From contig NZ_LGUE01000005.1 of NCBI RefSeq assembly GCF_001274775.1, positions 166,343 through 230,342 on the forward strand: DNA of 64,000 nt, given 5' to 3'. The notes beneath the pieces are model-generated. The model worked only from the letters and a program-made list of their open reading frames with translations. It had not been told where the DNA came from and ran no database searches. The stretch is from Rossellomorea marisflavi. GTDB taxonomy: Bacteria; Bacillota; Bacilli; Bacillales; Bacillaceae_B. Positions 61,773-64,000 of this stretch are shown piece by piece. Both the position numbers and the translations under genes were made by a program. Each line of letters opens with the position of its first letter. Position 1 is the stretch's first letter.

Positions 61773-62969
61773 ATGAAATTTTTCAAAAATAAAATCGTAT
61801 GGGCATCGCCCGTGATAGCATTCGTGATTATCTTCATCTTTTCCCTTACAGCAGTACCGACCGTGCAACCTACACCGAAGGATCTGCCCATTGCCGTAGT
61901 CAATGCAGATGAAGGGTTTAAGGCCCCGGATCAGGAAAAGATGAATGCTGGAGAGAAAGTCTTGGAAAACATCCGTGAAAAGTCCGGAACATCGGTGAAA
62001 TGGGTGCAGGTGGCTAGCGTGGAAGAAATGAAAAAGGGGATGGATCGACAGGACTACTACGCCGGACTGGTCATCCCGAAGGATTTCAGCGCCAAGCAGG
62101 CATCGCTCCAGACCGCAGAGCCTGAAGCGGCACAGATGGAAGTGGTCGTGAATCAGGGAATGAACACGGCTGCTTCTACAATGGCCGGTCAGATGCTCAA
62201 TGGGGTGGTCGACCAGCTCAATCAATCGATCCGCACCCAGGTCATGGACGGTATGGTGAATCAGGGAGCCACCTCCCTGTCGATGGAGCAGGCAGAGGTC
62301 CTTGCCGATCCGATCGAGAAGAAGGTGACCAATGTCCATATTCCAGGTGAGAACAGTGCCAATGGGAACTCTCCTGTTTCCCTGTTCCAACCTCTATGGA
62401 TGGCAAGTCTTGGGAGCGCCGCCCTGATCTTCTTCCTTGTCAGGAAGGGAACGGTATCCTCCCGGAAACAGAGCCTGTTGGTCAAAGCCGGCCAGGCAGC
62501 GGTCGGGATGGTGATCGCCCTGGTCGTCGGATTCGGATTAAGCTGGGTCGCTTCCGATATCGTGGGCATCCATATCCCGGACTACATGGATACGGCAATC
62601 TTCCTGGCCATCACATCGTACAGCTTTTACCTCATGATCTCGGCGGTCCTTGCCATCTTGGGGTCGAAAGGACTGCCGGTGTTCGGGCTGATGCTGTTCT
62701 TCGGTCTTCCGCTTCTGACGCTTGCTCCGGAGATGCTCCCGACTTTCTATCAGGATTGGATCTATCCTTGGCTGCCGATGCGTTTCATGGTGGAGGGCTT
62801 GAGGGAGATGTTCTTCTTCGATCACGGTCTTGTATGGAATGGTCCGCTTGAGTCTTTGACGGCGATCGGAGTGGTCAGTTTGATCGTGCTTTTACTCTCA
62901 GGGTTTATTCACGGTGCTCATTGTATTGAGAGTGAGAAGTTTGCATTCGATAATGGAAAAACGACTTAA
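61773..62969 (+). CDS. ABC-2-type/YhgE-Pip-like membrane protein
   Basis: A 398-residue membrane protein. One N-terminal helix (10-30) is followed by an extracellular domain of about 190 residues (DLPIAVVNADEGFKAPD...YYAGLVIPKDFS). Five or six C-terminal helices follow (about 215-390). This is the layout of YhgE/Pip and DUF3533 ABC-2 permease-like proteins, which take part in export of peptides, drugs or surface polymers. No ATPase is encoded next to it. The ATG at 61773 has AAGGAG upstream. Its pairing with a divergent TetR suggests an inducible efflux function. Confidence 0.82.
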   Translation: MKFFKNKIVWASPVIAFVIIFIFSLTAVPTVQPTPKDLPIAVVNADEGFKAPDQEKMNAGEKVLENIREKSGTSVKWVQVASVEEMKKGMDRQDYYAGLVIPKDFSAKQASLQTAEPEAAQMEVVVNQGMNTAASTMAGQMLNGVVDQLNQSIRTQVMDGMVNQGATSLSMEQAEVLADPIEKKVTNVHIPGENSANGNSPVSLFQPLWMASLGSAALIFFLVRKGTVSSRKQSLLVKAGQAAVGMVIALVVGFGLSWVASDIVGIHIPDYMDTAIFLAITSYSFYLMISAVLAILGSKGLPVFGLMLFFGLPLLTLAPEMLPTFYQDWIYPWLPMRFMVEGLREMFFFDHGLVWNGPLESLTAIGVVSLIVLLLSGFIHGAHCIESEKFAFDNGKTT

Positions 62970-63144
62970 TTTCAGTTAGAAATGATTTTTGGAATAAATT
63001 AGGAATAAATTCCAATTTTTATGCATTATTTTCTTTGAAGGGAGTGAAAGTTTGGTAATCATATTGGCTCATAATTTAGAGGGAGCTATTTAAATGTCAT
63101 TCCTCAAGAAGGTTACAAATGTGATCCTAATGGAGGTATTCTTG

Positions 63145-63717
63145 ATGAGAAAACAAGAATTAATTGATACGTTATCCTATGCTCACGACTTAGCTTATGA
63201 GGTAGAAGTTGCAGAAAATAAAATACCTAAATATGAAAAAAGAGCTAAGTTATGGAGAATTATCGGAACCTCTATATTATGGTTTGTGGGATCATTTTTC
63301 GTTACCATTGTTATTGCCTTAATGCTTTTGCCAAGTCAAACTAATTATGACACTTTCTTTTCGATTTATGAGAATTTTTATATCTTTTATTTATCTTTTT
63401 TGATTCCTTTTGGATACAAAATGTTCCTGCGTCATAATGCTCGGAAAAATTTGCGCATCATTGTACCCATTTATAAAGATAATTTAAATTCATTAAATGC
63501 TATTCACTCTATACCTGATAATTTTAAGTATAGTGGTGACTTGTATACATTGCATTCATACCTGACAATGGGGAGAACCGATACACTTAAGGAGAGTATA
63601 AATCTTCTAATTAAGGAAGCGCGAGAAGATATATTCCATCGAGAGACTATCTCCAAATTAAATGAAGTTCAAAGAGAAAATGAAAGAATTAGTTCAAAGT
63701 TAGATCGGCTAGATTAA
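63145..63717 (+). CDS. Hypothetical membrane protein
   Basis: A 190-residue protein I do not recognise. An N-terminal helix (RKQELIDTLSYAHDLAYEVEVAENKI) comes first, then two transmembrane segments (about 40-62 and 78-95). A cytoplasmic C-terminal region ends in a coiled coil (ISKLNEVQRENERISSKLDRLD). The gene is clearly more AT-rich than its surroundings, so it may be acquired. The ATG at 63145 follows TGGAGGT; the ATG at 63094, with GAGGGAG eight bases before it, would add 17 residues. Confidence 0.7.
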   Translation: MRKQELIDTLSYAHDLAYEVEVAENKIPKYEKRAKLWRIIGTSILWFVGSFFVTIVIALMLLPSQTNYDTFFSIYENFYIFYLSFLIPFGYKMFLRHNARKNLRIIVPIYKDNLNSLNAIHSIPDNFKYSGDLYTLHSYLTMGRTDTLKESINLLIKEAREDIFHRETISKLNEVQRENERISSKLDRLD

Positions 63718-63777
63718 GAAACCAAAAATGCTCTATATGAGTTGTAATGAGACTGAGACAAATATGTTTTAGTTATA

Positions 63778-63827
63778 GTAAAACCCGAATCATTTGTCTA
63801 CGATAAAGCAAATGATTCGGGTTTTAC
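63778..63827 (+). terminator. Strong terminator hairpin
   Basis: A perfect 19-bp stem, GTAAAACCCGAATCATTTG (63778-63796) with its complement at 63809-63827. It is symmetric and A/T-flanked, so it can stop transcription from both sides. Confidence 0.85.
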
Positions 63828-63865
63828 ATTCGTTTAATGAACATTCACATTTCATCGCTTCCAGC

Positions 63866-63990
63866 GGTTGATCGGAGTGCAAGACGAAGACTCCAGCGGG
63901 AAGTGTAGCTGATGTGAGACCCCGCAGGCTTGCCGAGGAGGCTCACGGGCTACCCGCGGAAAGCGAAGTCTTGCACGGAGATCATGAGCG
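63866..63990 (-). repeat. Dispersed GC-rich repeat, copy E (variant)
   Basis: It shares with copy C (same orientation) the core GTGAGACC-CCGCAGGCTTGCCGA-GGAGGCTCACGG and the flanking GACTCC...GCGGAAAGC. Its outer arms differ: GTGCAAGAC (63877-63885) pairs with GTCTTGCAC (63968-63976). It is a diverged subtype of the same repeat family at the edge of the window. Confidence 0.75.
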
Positions 63991-64000
63991 GTATTAAGAT

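Overview
The window is chromosomal DNA of a low-to-mid GC Bacillota, very probably a Bacillaceae species close to Bacillus (a Rossellomorea-like or marine-Bacillus-like lineage is my inference). The evidence is the gene order, which follows the Bacillus subtilis block csbA-uvrB-uvrA / yvlBCD-hprK-lgt-yvoD-ppaX-yvoF-hisZGDBHAFIE-yvcD-trxB-yvcI-rapZ-yvcK-whiA-crh-clpP, together with AGGAGG-type ribosome binding sites and Bacillus-type regulatory sites for SigW, LexA, TnrA and CtsR plus a c-di-AMP riboswitch.

Layout. 1-1.65 kb: the end of a dicarboxylate/amino-acid:cation symporter gene and a DUF1206 membrane protein, both on the minus strand. 1.85-4.1 kb: a c-di-AMP riboswitch with its terminator, followed by ktrAB potassium uptake. 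4.25-6.6 kb: serC-serA serine synthesis. 6.7-12.9 kb: an HD phosphohydrolase, csbA, and the SOS-controlled uvrBA. 13-18.9 kb: a SigW-type promoter driving yvlBCD, then hprK-lgt-yvoD-ppaX-yvoF. 19.1-25.7 kb: a complete eight-gene his operon. 25.8-29.1 kb: a TPR protein, trxB, a tiny FbpA-like gene and tnrA with its own TnrA box. 29.2-33 kb: an accessory patch with an intact IS3/IS150-type insertion sequence sitting inside one copy of a dispersed GC-rich repeat, further repeat copies, and small enzyme genes. 34-37.7 kb: yvcI-rapZ-yvcK-whiA-crh.

38-48.5 kb: the most distinctive part, a tightly coupled six-gene operon. It encodes an Hpt-REC-GGDEF-REC diguanylate cyclase, a membrane-anchored HEAT protein, a processive family-2 glycosyltransferase, a 1071-residue membrane-anchored glycoside-hydrolase-like protein, a single-domain response regulator and a hybrid histidine kinase. 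It looks like a signal-controlled exopolysaccharide synthesis or processing module inserted between crh and clpP.

48.6-54.3 kb: a GNAT gene, another repeat, a vmlR-type ABC-F antibiotic-resistance gene behind a recognisable ribosome-mediated attenuator, small enzymes, and clpP under a CtsR box. 54.5-64 kb: a metallo-hydrolase, tRNA-Arg(CCG), an AT-richer LysR/methyltransferase pair, the LOV-STAS photoreceptor ytvA, an AGE-family sugar epimerase, an SDR, a divergent TetR/ABC-2 permease pair, a hypothetical membrane protein and a final repeat copy.

All assignments come from reading motifs, family resemblance and context. No database search was run. Start sites were chosen from ribosome binding sites and are noted where ambiguous.
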